A DNA stretch of 64,000 bases from Pratylenchus scribneri (Eukaryota > Nematoda > Chromadorea > Rhabditida > Pratylenchidae), in contig JAQSEB010000010.1 of assembly GCA_030063045.1 (NCBI GenBank), forward strand, positions 4,581,501 through 4,645,500. Reading direction: 5' to 3'. The notes under the pieces are model-generated. The model ran no database searches, had not been told where the DNA came from, and worked only from the letters and a program-made list of their open reading frames with translations. The translations under genes were made by a program, and so were the position numbers. Positions within the stretch are counted from its first letter, which is position 1. Each line of letters begins with the position of its first letter. Shown here one piece after another: positions 1 through 14,854 of this stretch.

Positions 1-173
1 TTTAAACCGATAGCATCAAAAACCACAAACATTTTGCACACCCAAAATTGTTCCTTCCAATTTTAATATTCGCCCAATTCCATCTATTTTTATTCACATT
101 TTCGGTTCCATATCCATTTGGAGTCCAAATATTTTGTCATGGGCCATTTCCTCTGCCGAAAATGTGTTCAATT

Positions 174-1789
174 CTAGATCATCCCCATTGGATTGTTGGC
201 GGCATGAAATCCCAATTCCGGGTCCATCCATTGATTCCCTCCAAATTGTAAATGTCCCTGGCCGTAAAATGAACCTTTGGATGGGACAATGATGAAAGGA
301 ATGTATTTTTTGGGTTTAGCTGACCGAATGATTCCATCTTTTGTGAAAACGCAACCCAAAGTCTCAATTATGGCTCTTCCCTCTCGAAGGATGCATTGCC
401 TTTGAACCCTTTGCCCATTGGCCATTTGTTGTTCATTCCTTGAAGGCAAATTTGATTTTATTTGGCCCCCAACATTCATGCCAAAATGCCAACCATTTGC
501 AGTCAATGACCCTCTCAACCCTGCCTTCAGAAACGCATCCAACCGGCTTTAAATTATGCCGTTTTGGGCGTACTTCGCATTGAATGATTGAATTGTTCAA
601 TTGAAATCGATCACCGTCGAATAAATTTCGCCTTTCAAGAGTGCAACTAATAGAAGAGTTTTAATTTTTTTGAACATAATTTACTCCAACCCAATGCAGG
701 TTTTCTCGCATTTGTTGTCCTCCTCTTTTGTTCTTTTGCAATAAAAGATGAAATTCCCTTCCTTGAATAAAGCATAAATATAATTTTGGATTCTGATGAA
801 AATCCCCTTTTCTATCAATTCGTATTACTACCAATTAAGAAAAACATTTTCCCCTTCCATTTCCTCCAATTAAACCCAAAATAATAAATGAGTGGGTGGA
901 GGAAATTAATCGGCGTTTTTTAAGGCTGATGGCCTTCAATTTTCACCCAATTAGTAATTGGGCCGTGCAAAATGTGCGTAATGAATGTGGTTTTATTTGC
1001 AAATCAACCAAATAAAGTAGTAACAATCAGCCAAACCAATTCCCCCTAAACAATCCCAAACTCGCCTTCCATTGTTGCCCAATCCGATGATGTTCTCCTT
1101 TGTCGGTTATGCATCCAATGGCCACCAATTTTATGGCCCTTTCCGCACTTTGTTGACATTGGAACATAATTTGGCCCGAATCTGTTTTCTGCCCAATTTC
1201 CATTCTAGTCCCCACCTCATCAAGGCAGCCGCCAATTCGCCGTTTCAATCTATCCCCCTCCCAGGCACATTCCCACCAAAACTGAACATCAAATTGGACC
1301 ATATAACAATTATATCCACTGTCCATTCCCATTCCAACCTTTCCTTCTTCCCACTTTTCGCCCACTCTGTATTTTGGAGAACAACCCACAGTTTTTTGAT
1401 GAACCAATTGCCCAACATTTTGACATTCCAGCAAATATCCTTTGCTTGTGAAGGTTTCATTCAAGCCAATTCGATCACTACATATTTTGGAAATCATCTT
1501 TTTTAAATTAATTTTTTTACCCATTTTCGTCCAAACAACCCGCCGGTTTCAATTTTCCCTCTTCACATTTATACCAAAATTTTCCCCTTTCCACGGTCTG
1601 CCCTTCGCCCATCCAATGTGCCTCTTGTCCATTTCCATTTGTCCAACACCGTAATCCTCCATCATTTTCACGGAAATCGCCTTTGGCACTGAACTCATCC
1701 AAGGAAGATCCTTCCATTGCCAAAAATTGGAGAAAAAAGAAAAATAAAATGGAATAAATTTGGGAAGATGGGTAAATAATTCTCGGCAT
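174..1789 (-). CDS. MIG-18-like secreted protein with divergent fibronectin type I-like modules
   Basis: Three exons (1521-1789, 1052-1477, 174-546) give 355 residues in phase. The start is chosen because residues 1-24 form a signal peptide (basic start, then a run rich in Ile, Leu and Phe). At least four cysteine modules follow, of the nematode 'abnormal cell migration protein 18-like fibronectin type I' kind: a Cys, a Gly-Asp/Gly-Glu turn, an aromatic residue before a second Cys, then hydrophobics and Gly-Cys. Examples are the GDRIGLNETF and CLDENGDRIG stretches. The family (known knowledge) is extracellular and linked to basement-membrane and cell migration roles in C. elegans; the exact role here is inference. 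The second intron is long for this window (505 nt) and its donor (GTTTAG) is weak, so that junction is the least certain. The C-terminal 60 residues have no recognised domain. Confidence 0.72.
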
Positions 1790-2093
1790 TTTTAATTTGT
1801 CAATCGGGAAAGAGAGGAAGTTGGGAATTGTGGGGAATGAATGAGGCAACTTTAAAACGGCAGCAAAGGGGAAAAGGTGTTCGGTTCGGGCCACCAAGGG
1901 ACCGGCCACCGGCTCCGTTCATTTACCCCCCCCCCCCCAATTCTACGTTCTACCACACTTGTATTCCTAATGAATGGATGAATTTATTTCAAATTGAATT
2001 GATGTTGAAAAGAAATTCAAATTTATGCATTGGACATTCCAAAATAGCCTAAACATTTTCAAATAACTATTAAATCGATCAATGTGTGAATTT
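1790..2093. other. Intergenic, with C13 tract
   Basis: Upstream of the MIG-18-like gene and downstream of SDHB. It holds an uninterrupted run of 13 C at 1926-1938. I see no gene. The 74-aa plus-strand frame here begins inside the neighbouring exon antisense and runs through the C tract, so it is not credible. Confidence 0.6.
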
Positions 2094-3226
2094 TCATTCT
2101 TTTGTCGCCATTGGAGCTGGTTTGGTGCTGAATAAAATTAATTTTACAAAATTGTTGTGAATTAAAAGTGTACTTACTTTACGCCCATCAATAATTTTTT
2201 GATTTCGCCAATTGCCTTTGCCGGATTTAAATGCTGAAATTTTTTTGGAATAATATTAAATAATAAAATGGCATTTCACCTTAGGGCATGTTTTTGTGCA
2301 ATTCAGAATTGTATGACATTTGAAGGCACTGAATGGATCGGTCAAACGGGAAAGACGTTCCTGGACTTTGTCATCCCTGGAATCGATTATCCATCTGGAG
2401 AGAATATTATTTTTTAATGGTGAATTAATTATTTTTACCTATATGATTGCAAAAGTGCCGCAGGGCCAAGGTATTTGTCCGGATTCCACCAATAAGAGGG
2501 GCAAGAAGTACTGCAGCACGCGCATAAAATGCATTCATAGAGTCCATCCTAAATAATTGAATTTTAATTATTATCATTACTAAATTTAAAACCAATTTTG
2601 TGCGTTCATCCACACTTTGGTGCAATTCTTTCTCTCCCAATTTAAGTTGTTCATTTTTCTGCAACCAAGGCTGAACTGATCGATATTGTTCGTAGAAAAG
2701 ATTCATATCTGGGACTAAATCTTTGACCACATACCTAAAATTAAAATGCAAAATTGAAAATGTTAAAAACAACATATGGGGTAATGGATAGATTTTTGTT
2801 GATTTTGAAGTATTTTTGTCAATATGACAGATGCATGCCAGTGTATTTTCCCCATTAATATTCATTGAACATGAACCGCAAATACCTAAATTACATTTAT
2901 CATTTGAATATTCTATTGGGGAATCTTTAACCTTCTCTGCAAGAACGGCGAAAAGTCAAGGTTGGATCAACTTCATTTTTGATTTTTATAAGGGCATCCA
3001 ATACCATCGGTCCACATTTATCCAAATCAATGTCATATTTCTTAAAATTTGAGGGTTATATTAGATTATAATTATAATTTAAAACCTGTAAATGGGGCTT
3101 TACATTTGGCGTTTCCGGATTGTAACGGTAAATTTCGAAGGTTTTCACATTTGGCCCATGAACTGAAGTAGTTGCAGCTCCTCTTGTTGTAATTTTCAAT
3201 AAAGGATGACGATAAATTCGTTGCAT
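2094..3226 (-). CDS. sdhb-1: Succinate dehydrogenase iron-sulfur subunit (complex II)
   Basis: Eight exons (3086-3226, 2932-3040, 2774-2885, 2593-2734, 2439-2548, 2280-2394, 2178-2233, 2094-2127) encode 272 residues. This subunit carries electrons from the flavoprotein to ubiquinone in the mitochondrial inner membrane. The N-terminus is basic and Ser/Thr-rich, fitting a mitochondrial presequence. The plant-type ferredoxin motif is intact ([12 protein letters not shown], then ACIC), as are both cysteine clusters of the [4Fe-4S]/[3Fe-4S] domain ([16 protein letters not shown] and [12 protein letters not shown]). The last exon is only 34 nt. Without it the gene would stop at an in-frame TAA at 2174, but the perfect GTAAGT donor joins to a tail ([10 protein letters not shown]) resembling the C. 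elegans C-terminus. The gene is divergent from the copper transporter. Confidence 0.96.
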
Positions 3227-3628
3227 AAATGATGGTTTTGTATCACTTTTTGGGTTTACTTTATCTGCCAAAATAGGTAATTTCAATTAATGAAATGAAC
3301 AGATTAAACGATAAATCCCAAATTCAATTTAATTTTAATTTTAGTTTTAAACTAAAATTAACATGGAAATTTACCAATCTCTATTTGTTTAAGCTCTAAA
3401 TCCAAAAACAACTAATATTCATTTTCATTTGCGTCAAGCGTAAACCCACAACCACAATATCAATTTTCCTGTTTTATCCTAATTCATCCCATCGCTTCTG
3501 CGATAATTGGTAATCGATTAGAATTTTTGCTTTGTCTCCCATTTTCCTCCATCTTCATTTTATTTTAATGCATTCAAAAAATAAAGCAATAGCTCTGAAT
3601 TCTGAACTGTTCTGAACAAATTTTTTAG
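3227..3628. other. Divergent intergenic region, SDHB / copper transporter
   Basis: About 400 bp between two divergent start codons, AT-rich, with a palindromic stretch of alternating TTAATTTTAA around 3327-3360. A pyrimidine-rich AG (3618-3628) directly precedes the copper transporter ATG and could accept a spliced leader. No other gene is visible. Confidence 0.5.
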
Positions 3629-4237
3629 ATGTCTTCAAATTCAAATGATGGCGGACAAGGACACGAACACCATCAAAATGAGCATGAAATGGAACAATCA
3701 AATATTCATTCACATTCTATGATGACAATGTATTTTCACTTTGGCACAGATGAAACAATACTTTTCAATTTTTGGAAAGTTGAATCGGCATTTGGTTCGA
3801 TTTTTACATTTAGATAGTTTAAAACTTTTAATTTCAGGAATTTTCCTTTCATGCATTGCCATTATTATCGCTTGTTTTTGCCTGGAATTTATCCGATGGT
3901 ATCGTGTTTTTCGTAAGAAACAATTTTCAACTGAAATGAGAAATACTGAGGAAATTGCGGATCAACATTCTCGAAGGTTATTTTCCTCTAATTTAAAAAA
4001 TTAAACTAATTTTATTATAGAATGAAGGCAACAATCTGTGATGCAAGTATGCACGCTGTTCAACTCGCACTCAGCTATTCATTGATGTTAATTTTTATGA
4101 CATTCAATGTTTGGTTGGGTCTGGCAATAATTGTGGGAGAAGTTTTTGCCAGAGTTGTTCTTAGTTTCTTTTTCCCACAACTTGATTTGTTTTTAACTTT
4201 CTTTGGGGCTGCATCTGCCGAACCATGCTGTGGATGA
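3629..4237 (+). CDS. High-affinity copper uptake protein, CTR/SLC31 family
   Basis: Three exons (3629-3794, 3838-3976, 4021-4237) encode 173 residues. The His/Met-rich N-terminal ectodomain (HEHHQNEHEMEQ, HSHSMM) and the MYFHFGTDETILF segment are typical of copper import channels of the plasma membrane. TM1 is SAFGIFLSCIAIIIACFC. TM2 carries the M-x3-M copper filter (MLIFM) followed by TFNVWLGLAIIVG, and TM3 ends in AEPCCG, matching the Cys-containing tail that hands copper to chaperones. The exon 1 donor is inside the FG codon; using it restores one continuous frame. This is the first of four same-strand genes spaced by 250-290 nt. Confidence 0.95.
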
Positions 4238-4485
4238 ATTCAATTTGATATTATTTCTTAATATTTTCCAGAATTTCATTTTCCTATTCTCAATAATTTT
4301 AATGCCTTTACATTCGCATTTTAAACATATCATTGTGGTTCATAATAATTTTTTGATAAATTTTTCACAATAAAATTTGAATTTTGAATTGTTTATTAAT
4401 GTTAAATGCATTAAAATATTTTATCAATCCAATTCCAATTTAAAAATATTACAATTTTTTATGAAGGTTGAAAAGTGCACAAAAA

Positions 4486-6682
<2,197 letters not shown>

Positions 6683-6970
6683 TCATTGATTGGATTGGAC
6701 TAGTTTCGAAAAGAAAGAAGGCATCCTCCCTCCCATTAAATTTGTTTAATTAATTAATTAACATTTAATAATAATACTTGTTTTATTTTAATCATTTCAT
6801 TGATATTAACTAATTAATTTTAATTATTAATTTTTGCTGGATAAATGTTAATTCTTTTTATTATTATTTATTACATAATAATTTATGTATTCATTCATAA
6901 ATTATATTTTTTATACATGTTTATTAATTTTAAATAAATTTTAATTTATATTCAACGTTAATAAAAGACG

Positions 6971-7724
6971 ATGGTGGCAGAAAATTTATTACAAGATGGG
7001 GCACAACAAACACAAGGGAACAATTCAACTGCGAATGAATTTATGTATTTTGCATACGGAAGCAATTTATTGAAGGAAAGAATTCATGTCCAAGTATAAT
7101 TAATTCATTATAAAATATTCTCAATTAAATTCAATAGATAAAAGGGGCAGTTTTCGTTTCAAATGGTTTATTGAATGACCATGAATTGGTTTTCTTTGAT
7201 AATTCCAAAAGATGGCAAGGAGCATTGGCCTCGATCGAGGAAAATGCAGGCTCCAAAGTTTGGGGTTGTATTTGGCGTGTCCCAAATTCATTCGCTGAGG
7301 AATTGGACAAGTGAGTGGTTAATGAATAAATTTATTTATCAGTAAATGATGAATTTTAGGCAAGAATCTGGCTATCATCGTCTACAAGGTAAATTAGCAC
7401 AAAAAAGAATTAATTCAAATTTGTTTAGTTAATATTTTTGTGCCCTCTCTCGATTCAAATTTGATGGTCATAAATTGCCGTACATATCAATATTCAAATG
7501 TGCATCGTGCCCTTTCCAATCCATCTCCTCATTATAAACGTGTAATCCTGTTGGGAGCAATTGAACATTGTTTGCCGTCGGATTATGTTGAATGGTTGGA
7601 CAAAATACCCACAAATGGATATCGAGGCAAAGTGGAATTGAAGTTGAAGGCAATTAAAGATTTAAACCAGCAAAATTATGGAAATGAAGACACGATTGAG
7701 GAGGGAGGATGTGAAGGCGCATAA
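6971..7724 (+). CDS. Gamma-glutamylcyclotransferase
   Basis: Four exons (6971-7093, 7138-7310, 7360-7388, 7429-7724) encode 206 residues. The enzyme releases 5-oxoproline from gamma-glutamyl amino acids in glutathione turnover, in the cytosol. The family fingerprint FAYGSNLLKERI near residue 28 is the cyclotransferase loop (YGSN). The GALASIEENAG...VWGCIWRVP block contains the expected central strands, and the C-terminal SPHYKRVILLGAIEHCLPSDYVEWL block matches GGCT. The expected catalytic Glu lies in the segment around residue 100, where exon 2 ends. The last 15 residues are acidic and unconserved. It is the third member of the same-strand cluster. Confidence 0.93.
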
Positions 7725-7984
7725 ACACGAATTATTGTGCATTTTTGATCAAATTTATATACAAAGTAAAAGTATGAAAATACAAACACAAACATAGTCA
7801 CACATATATTGTATTTAGAAATAAACTTATATTGTAAAATAATTAAAATTAAATGTTTCCCAATCAAAATCATGGTTGTTAAACCAGTCACTATTTTTAA
7901 TTTGTTTAAAACCCGTTTAAAATTCTTTTAAGATAAAAATCAATTTGGCAAAACAAAAAACAATCAAATAGAGGATTATCAATT

Positions 7985-8894
7985 ATGGAGGTTAATAAAT
8001 AATTTTATAAATTAATTTCTGTTATGAATTTTTAGGAATTTTCCTCGACAACATTTCCTCTCTACCATTATCAGTATAGAATTATCTTAATTGGAGATTC
8101 CACAGTCGGCAAAAGTTCATTATTGAGATATTTTACCGAAGGAAGGAATGCAGAAATAAGTGATCCAACCGTGGGGGTAGATTTTTATGCCAGGTTTTTG
8201 CCATTTAATAATTCAATTTGAATAAATCAGTTAATTAAAGAATGGTGGAGATAAAGCCGAATTATCGAATTAAATTGCAACTTTGGTTAATTTTAAATTA
8301 TCAATTACATTTTATAATAAAATTCAGGGATACGGCCGGTCAGGAGAAATTTCGATCTATTACCAGGTATTGTATTCATTTTTAGGGATTAATCTTTTTA
8401 TCATTCATTAATTCGCAGATCATATTACCGAAATTCGGTTGGAATTATTGTGGTCTATGATATCACAAAACGTCGAACTTTTGAACATGTTCCGGATTGG
8501 ATTGAGGAAGCAGAAGCAAACCTCGGAGGACCGGATCCATCACAACTTGTTTTTCTTCTCGTCGGACATAAAGCAGATTTAGAGGGAAAAAGAGAAGTGC
8601 TTTATGAAGAAGGAGAATATTTGGCAAAACACCGAAAAATCAAATTCGTCGAGACTTCTGCGCTCACTGGCGAAAATGTGAATGTAAGTAAATTAAATTC
8701 ATCAATTCAATAATTAATAATTATTATTTAAGGAGGCCTTTTCATTAATTGCACGAGAAATAAATGCTCGCTTTGAGACGGGAAAATTGAGAATTGGTGA
8801 AGGATGGGATGGCATCAAAAGTGGCCTTATTCGAACACAATCGATTACATTATCCGATATTCAAGATAATTCATCATCCCAATGCTATTGCTAA
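7985..8894 (+). CDS. rab-39: RAB39-type small GTPase
   Basis: Six exons (7985-7990, 8036-8193, 8241-8285, 8328-8366, 8419-8683, 8733-8894) encode 224 residues. The first coding exon is just ATG GAG. The protein shows the P-loop GDSTVGKS, the switch II WDTAGQEKFRSITRSYYRNS, the GHKADL guanine-specificity motif in the H-for-N form typical of RAB39, ETSAL, and a C-terminal CYC prenylation signal. The DPTVGVDFYAR switch I region and GWDGIKSG tail also match RAB39 rather than RAB2, RAB4 or RAB14. Members act in endolysosomal and autophagic traffic (family knowledge). It is the last gene of the plus-strand cluster and converges on WDFY2, 144 bp away. Confidence 0.95.
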
Positions 8895-9038
8895 TTTAAT
8901 TATTTTATTCATCATTCAATAACCATTCGCCTCCAAAAAATATTCAATAAAATTTTATGCTTGGATTTATTTATTTGAATGTTTTTGTCTGATGTGAATT
9001 TTTATTCGATCGAATTGGCACCATTCATTCATAAAAAG

Positions 9039-10778
9039 TCAAAGCAAATTTCGGACATCCCAAATCATAATGACACGGTCATAGCCCACGGTCACGAGTC
9101 GCTGTTTTTGTTCGTCAAAAGCCATTTCAATTATTCCTTGCCGCAAATCATTGGTGACGGCAAGCGGAGTTAAGCTGAAATTATTAAATTAAAATAAAAA
9201 GAATATTTATTGGAATTACTTGAATTGATCAGGAAAGTTTTGCATTTTGCTATGACAAGTTTTGCAAATTCTGATCGGCTTTTCAAATCCCATGGCCGGA
9301 AAAATTGTGAAATTATTGCAACAATCTAAAATAATAATAAACATTAATTTTAATTTGAAATTATTACTTGAACAAACGGATTGACCGCAAGTCCTGCAAT
9401 GATGTCTTCGAACTCCAACAATCTTAAAAACATTTAAATTTATTTTTTAAAATTAATTTAATAAAAACCTTTCTATCCCACATATCCTTCAAATTCCAAA
9501 AGAATGGTTGGTCACAAATTTCGCATTTGTCCGAATCCCTCCATGCCGGTGCTGTAATTCTTTTCGTTTCCATGTCCCAACACATTAGCCGGCCACTTTC
9601 ATCCGCAGAAAATAAACGACGTGGAGTTTGTTTCCCCAGGCCCAATTTTGTCAATTTGGAATTGTGACCGCTAAAAAATATTAATTTTTATTAAATATTT
9701 TTCAAATTTAAACTTCAATTCATAGCAATTCCCACGCCTTCCTCCAATGTCCCATACGATTATTAAAGAATCAGCACTGGCTGAATAGAGAAGTTGATTT
9801 GCAGAATCCCATGCCAAATCAGTAATTGACCCTTCAATAATTATTTTTTGCTTCAATTTGCCATTTAAATCCATCACCTGTATGGGCGCTGAGTTTGCTG
9901 ATGAGTTGTGGCTGGAATGTTCCTTCAATGAGACGCAAAACATAAACATTATTGGAATAATCTCCAATAAATATAAATGAAGTATCTTCATCAAATTCCA
10001 TTGCCGTACAAGGCGAAGAGGCGCAATAACTCCCTAAATATTATTCGATCAATAATTCGGCTAATATTCTTTTAAATACCAATTTTTTTGGTTGTTGTTG
10101 TGCAATGCCAAACAATGGTTTTGTCTTTAGAGCAGCTGACAATGTATGAATGTTTGCGTGAATATCCCAATCTAAAGAATAAATAATTTCTAATTAGTAA
10201 ACCACCACTTACCCAGTGACTGTACTGGTGTGCGAAGGCCATTGTCGTTTAAAAGAAATACTTAAATTGATTCATTAAATTAAATCAAATAATAATTTGA
10301 AAATACCTGTTCAAATCATTTTCAATGGAATACTCATAGACAAGTCCATTCACAAATCCAACAAATATCCTAAAAAAAAATTAATCATTTGAGTATATGA
10401 TTGAATTACAGATTATTGGAATTTTCGTAATATAATTTGGTCGGTATATTTGGCAAGTCTTGGACAATAGAAGGCTTAAAAACGAATTTCACATTTAATC
10501 TATCAAATTATTCATACCCAATATTGGCCGGATTCACGCTTCAGCAAAACTCGGAGAGATTTATCCTCGTTTATTGTCAATAAGCCATCATCCTGTGGGA
10601 ATATGCATATCCCAGTAATTCTTCCGCCAAGTTGACCCTCTATTTTTTGTGATAATTCTAAATAAATTAATAATTCATTATTTAATTGTAAAGAATATTT
10701 AGAATAACCTAATTTAGCATTTTCTCCAAGGCTACTTGTGGTCATTGAAGGGTGATGTTCATTAATTATAGCTGCCAT
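9039..10778 (-). CDS. wdfy-2: WD repeat and FYVE domain protein (WDFY1/2 type)
   Basis: Twelve exons give 416 residues, close to the roughly 400 of human WDFY2 (10709-10778, 10518-10657, 10410-10474, 10307-10369, 10213-10260, 10080-10171, 9878-10033, 9714-9831, 9469-9670, 9368-9422, 9220-9325, 9039-9174). Seven WD repeats form a propeller (for example [30 protein letters not shown]). The FYVE zinc finger is inserted between the sixth and seventh blades, as in the family: W-x2-D (MWDRK), [13 protein letters not shown] and CKTCH are all present. FYVE binds PI3P, so the protein should sit on early endosomes. It is divergent from FCHO, another endocytic gene, with 351 bp between the starts. Confidence 0.95.
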
Positions 10779-11129
10779 TAAATATTTATAAATTAATTAT
10801 TTGAATTTTGCATCTACAAATATTGAATGATAAAAATCAAAAAATATGAAAACTTTCTCAAAAATTAAATCCTAAAATCCGATCCATTCATTTCTTTTTG
10901 GTAAATTGAATCAAAAAAAAAAAATTATTAACATAAATCAATTCATTATTTTTATAAACCGCATCGAATTGATTCCATTCCACCATAAAATTATTATTTT
11001 TAGATTTTTGACACTTTTTATTAATTTCCGTTTGTCAACAAGATAAATTGACATAGAAATATTCACATTTTTCAACTTATATTAATTGATTCTTTTCTTC
11101 CATACTCACTCCACTTCCATTCCATTTCA
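10779..11129. promoter_or_regulatory. Shared divergent upstream region, WDFY2 / FCHO
   Basis: About 350 bp of AT-rich DNA separating two head-to-head endocytosis genes, with an A12 run near 10914-10925. It must contain both promoters; no TATA or initiator element stands out. Confidence 0.4.
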
Positions 11130-14100
11130 ATGGCGCTTGTTGATTATACGGCACATTTTTGGGTAAAAACATGAATATTAATTACAATAATGTAACTTTT
11201 TTTAAGGGCGAGAAATGCATAGGATACAATGTACTTTATGACAATATGAAGAAAGGAGAAGAAACGGTTCAAGAATTTGTGAATTTTCTTAAAGAAAGGA
11301 TTGGAATGGAGGAGGATATTCTCAAATGCCTTGGCAAAAACTTAAATAAGGTTTACATATTTTTTGATCAAAATGAATTACATAATTTAGACCAATACAT
11401 ACATATCAAATAATGGTTCCTTTGTAGATGCTTGGAAATTGACCAAAAACACATTAGAACTTTGGACAGGTAAACATAATAGATAATATTTTGAAATATT
11501 TGGAATTTAAGAAATACAAAAAACAATGCTGAAAAATTTGAATGAACTCTCAAAGGATACAATTCGATATCAAGAAGAATTAACAAAGATGCGAAAACGA
11601 TCGAAGGATGTGGACACATTGGAGGCAATAAATTTGATGCAAACCACAACAACTTGCCTTCAAAAAGTCAAAATTTATAAATTAATTAATTTTTTATTGA
11701 AATTTTAGGCGAAAGAAACGTATAATCAACGCTGCGCAGAGGTAATTCAATTGAAGAATAACAATGAATGGAATGCAACAAATACAAAAGAATATTTAAA
11801 AGTTGGTTTTATATTTAATTAATATATTTTTTAATTTGATTATTTTTAAGATTAGACACAAATTGAATAAATCGCATGAAGAATATCGAAATTATATGGA
11901 AAAATATGGCCAAATCAGGGACATTTATGAGGAGAAAATGTTGCGAGCAGCAAAGACATTCCAAGAAAATGACAAAACACATTTAATCCAAATGAAAAGT
12001 ATTTTTTTTTGCATTGATAATAATTAAATGCTGAATATTATTTAGGATTTTTTATGCAATTGACAAAATATTTGGAAGATGGGCATTGTGCCCAGGCGCA
12101 AATCAGTGCCGATCTTCGTCAAAATATGGAAAATATTGACATTGAGGAAATTATGCTGCGATTTGTAGAAGAAAAGGGCACCGGAATGGAATTGCCACGT
12201 TTGTTTTTTTATTCCTTTTTAATATTTATTTTTAGGAAAACATAATTGGACCGAGGCGGACGAATTGCCCCCAGATTTGGACATTGTTTCCGCTGGAATT
12301 CATTCACAATCTTCCTCAAATTCCTCGGCAATTGTGCATCATTCCACCGCCCAACAACCACCACCAACCGTGAATGATTTGTTGGGATTGGATGATACTT
12401 GGATTTCGGCTGGGGCGAATAGTTTTTTTGGCAGTACAAAATCATCAAATAATCAAATGGCCGGTGAGGACCGAATTGGAGGAATATTCGACAATAAATC
12501 GGGGGACAGTGATTCGGAAAGGCATTCAGAAATTGGCGGCCAAAATTCATCCGGGACGGGTCAATCCGTGGGCGGCAATTCATCAATTTCAAATATGCCT
12601 CAACAAATCTCTTCCTGGCTTGGGCGACAAAAATTGCCACATTGGCGGCTGAAAAAGCATTCAGCATCGCAATCGAGTTTGCCAAATGCATCCGAAAATA
12701 TTGAACCACAAACGGCAACGACAAATTCAGAATTTTCCAAAAGTTATGGAGAAGTAAAAGGTAAAATATTGATTTTATTTTTTTCATAATTTTGGAATAA
12801 ATTATTCCAGGGAATAATAGTTTTTTGAAGCGATACCAAAAAAGGAATATGAAAAGTTCAACTGGCGATTTGACGCAAATATCCCAACAACAGAAAACGT
12901 AAATTCAAATAAAATTAATTCATTATTTAATAATTTAGTCAAAATGAAATTAAAACATCAATTGTTCGAAATCCATTGGAAGAATTTGGCCCTCCGCCGC
13001 CGTTGCCATCCACTGAACCGCCTAATTTGCTCGAATTCAATGCAAAACCAATATCCAATCAGAATTCATTCCCGCCTCGATGGTCCACGGATAGTTCAAC
13101 TTCAGGTGGTCAATTTTAAATTAATTTTAATATTAAATTAATTAATTTATAGAGGATGAGGTCGAATTTCAACAAACTTCCAAAATTCGTCAATTGCAAA
13201 TAAAACCGTTGAATGAATCGCAACAATCAAAATTGAATGTTTCTTTGGATGAATTGAGATCGGCCATTGGCCAAATTTCATTGCAAAAAAGTTCAACATT
13301 TGAAAATGTGAATTCAAAAATATCAATTTAAAAAAAAAGAATAAATTAATTTATTTAGGATCCGTGGTCAACAACAGCAAATATTACGGCTGCTGATGGT
13401 TGTTTTTCACAAAGCCAAGGACCAATTAGACCATCATTGACTGGGGATGCTAATTTCCATCGAAAATTAATGATAAATGGTAAAATAATAATTATTAAAA
13501 TATTAAATTTAATTTTAATTAATTAAATTTAGATTTTGATCCAATCGCCCCTACGGCGGGAGGAGGAGGGTCGCATGAATCCAGTCATTCTGCGTCAATA
13601 TTCTCAACCACCGGGAGCATTGCCAGAGCCCGGCCTCGTTCCCATACTCCACTTCCGGCTTTAGCCCCAAAACAATTGTCCATCACCCCACAAATGAATG
13701 AAACATTTTCTAATTTAAACGAAAATTCATCAGTTAAAATGCGAATTCCAATTACACCGCCATCTTCTTCTTCCTCAATTATTGGTCAAATACAACAGCA
13801 AAAAGTGTCCATCGCAATGGCCATCAACGAATTTTTGCATGTTTGGTTCAAAAAAGATGATTCAATTAGGTTTTGGAAATTTGGAATTAATCATTTAAAT
13901 AATTAATTAATTAATTTAGACAAGAACGAATATTTGGAACAATTTTAATTTCTATTCCAATATCGGCGCTTCAAATTCTTTGCAATTTGTTCGAAACAAA
14001 TCCACCATTAATTTTTACCATAAAAGGGGCCCAACAAATTAAATCATTCAGTCCAAATCAAGTTGGGTTTAATTTTAAAATAAAATAATAATTATTTTAT

Positions 14101-14854
14101 TTTTTAGTCATTTTTTGGATTATTCAACCATCAAATTGACAATTCCGATGAATATAAATTTTCAATAGAACGCGAAAAAATATGCAAATTTTTAAAAGAA
14201 CAAAGAGAAAAATGGCCTCAAGCATCGTTCCATAATGTTGATGTAAGAATAATTTAAAAATGAATTAATTTTACTATAAATTAGTTGGTTCACTATGAAT
14301 TGGCCAGGGACAAATTGGATTTGACAATTCCATTGACTATGAAAAGTTATTGGACAAAATTGAAGGAACAAATTGAAATTCGAATTGAATGCGAAGTGAA
14401 TGGAATGGGAGAAGGAATAATTTTACAAAATGTTAATTTTACAACAAAATTGACAAATGAGGGAACAATTCTTCCATTTTCCATCATTCATTCTGAACCA
14501 AAAGCAAAGTTTGTTTAATTTAAAATAATTAATTAATTTAATTTAGATTGGACGGGAATGGAAATATTATTTGGGAATTTGGCGAAATTTGCAACAAAAA
14601 ATCACCAAAATTGACAATGAAATGCATTGTGAAATGCCCTGAAGATTTTAGGATGGTTCCAATAAACACTTTTGTTCAATTTCAGGTTGGAATTAATTTA
14701 CGAAAAATAAATTCTTCATATTTAAATTTAGATATTGGATTCGATAATTTCGAATGCAGAAATTAAATTCAATGAAGACAATTATTATACAATGAGCGTT
14801 TTCAAGAAGAAAATTATATCGGGGAAATATTTTTGCGAGCCAATTGAACAATGA
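11130..14854 (+). CDS. fcho-1: FCHO muniscin, early clathrin-coat adaptor
   Basis: Eighteen exons encode 986 residues; phases agree throughout (first exon 11130-11162, last 14732-14854, largest 12236-12760). Residues 1-275 are an F-BAR domain (ALVDYTAHFWGEKCIGYNVL at the start, FVEEKGTGMELPR at its end). A long disordered Ser/Gln/Pro linker follows. The C-terminal 280 residues are a mu-homology domain (AMAINEFLHVWFKK through FQILDSIISNAEIKF). FCHO proteins bend membrane and activate AP-2 at nascent clathrin pits. The linker carries ENDPWSTT and NDFDPIAP, DP[WFI]-type motifs of the kind that bind AP-2 or EPS15-family partners, and an IVRNP...FGPPPPLP stretch. Exon 3 uses the upstream acceptor at 11390; only that one keeps the frame open. 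Confidence 0.95.

Noticed and set aside
1072..1506. 144-codon plus frame
   Set aside because: Antisense to the cysteine-module exon of the MIG-18-like gene.
2174..2176. TAA as the SDHB stop
   Set aside because: A perfect GTAAGT donor overlaps it, and the spliced 34-nt exon restores a C-terminus like that of other nematodes.
12209..12787. 192-codon minus frame
   Set aside because: Antisense to the large FCHO linker exon, whose sense frame joins conserved domains.
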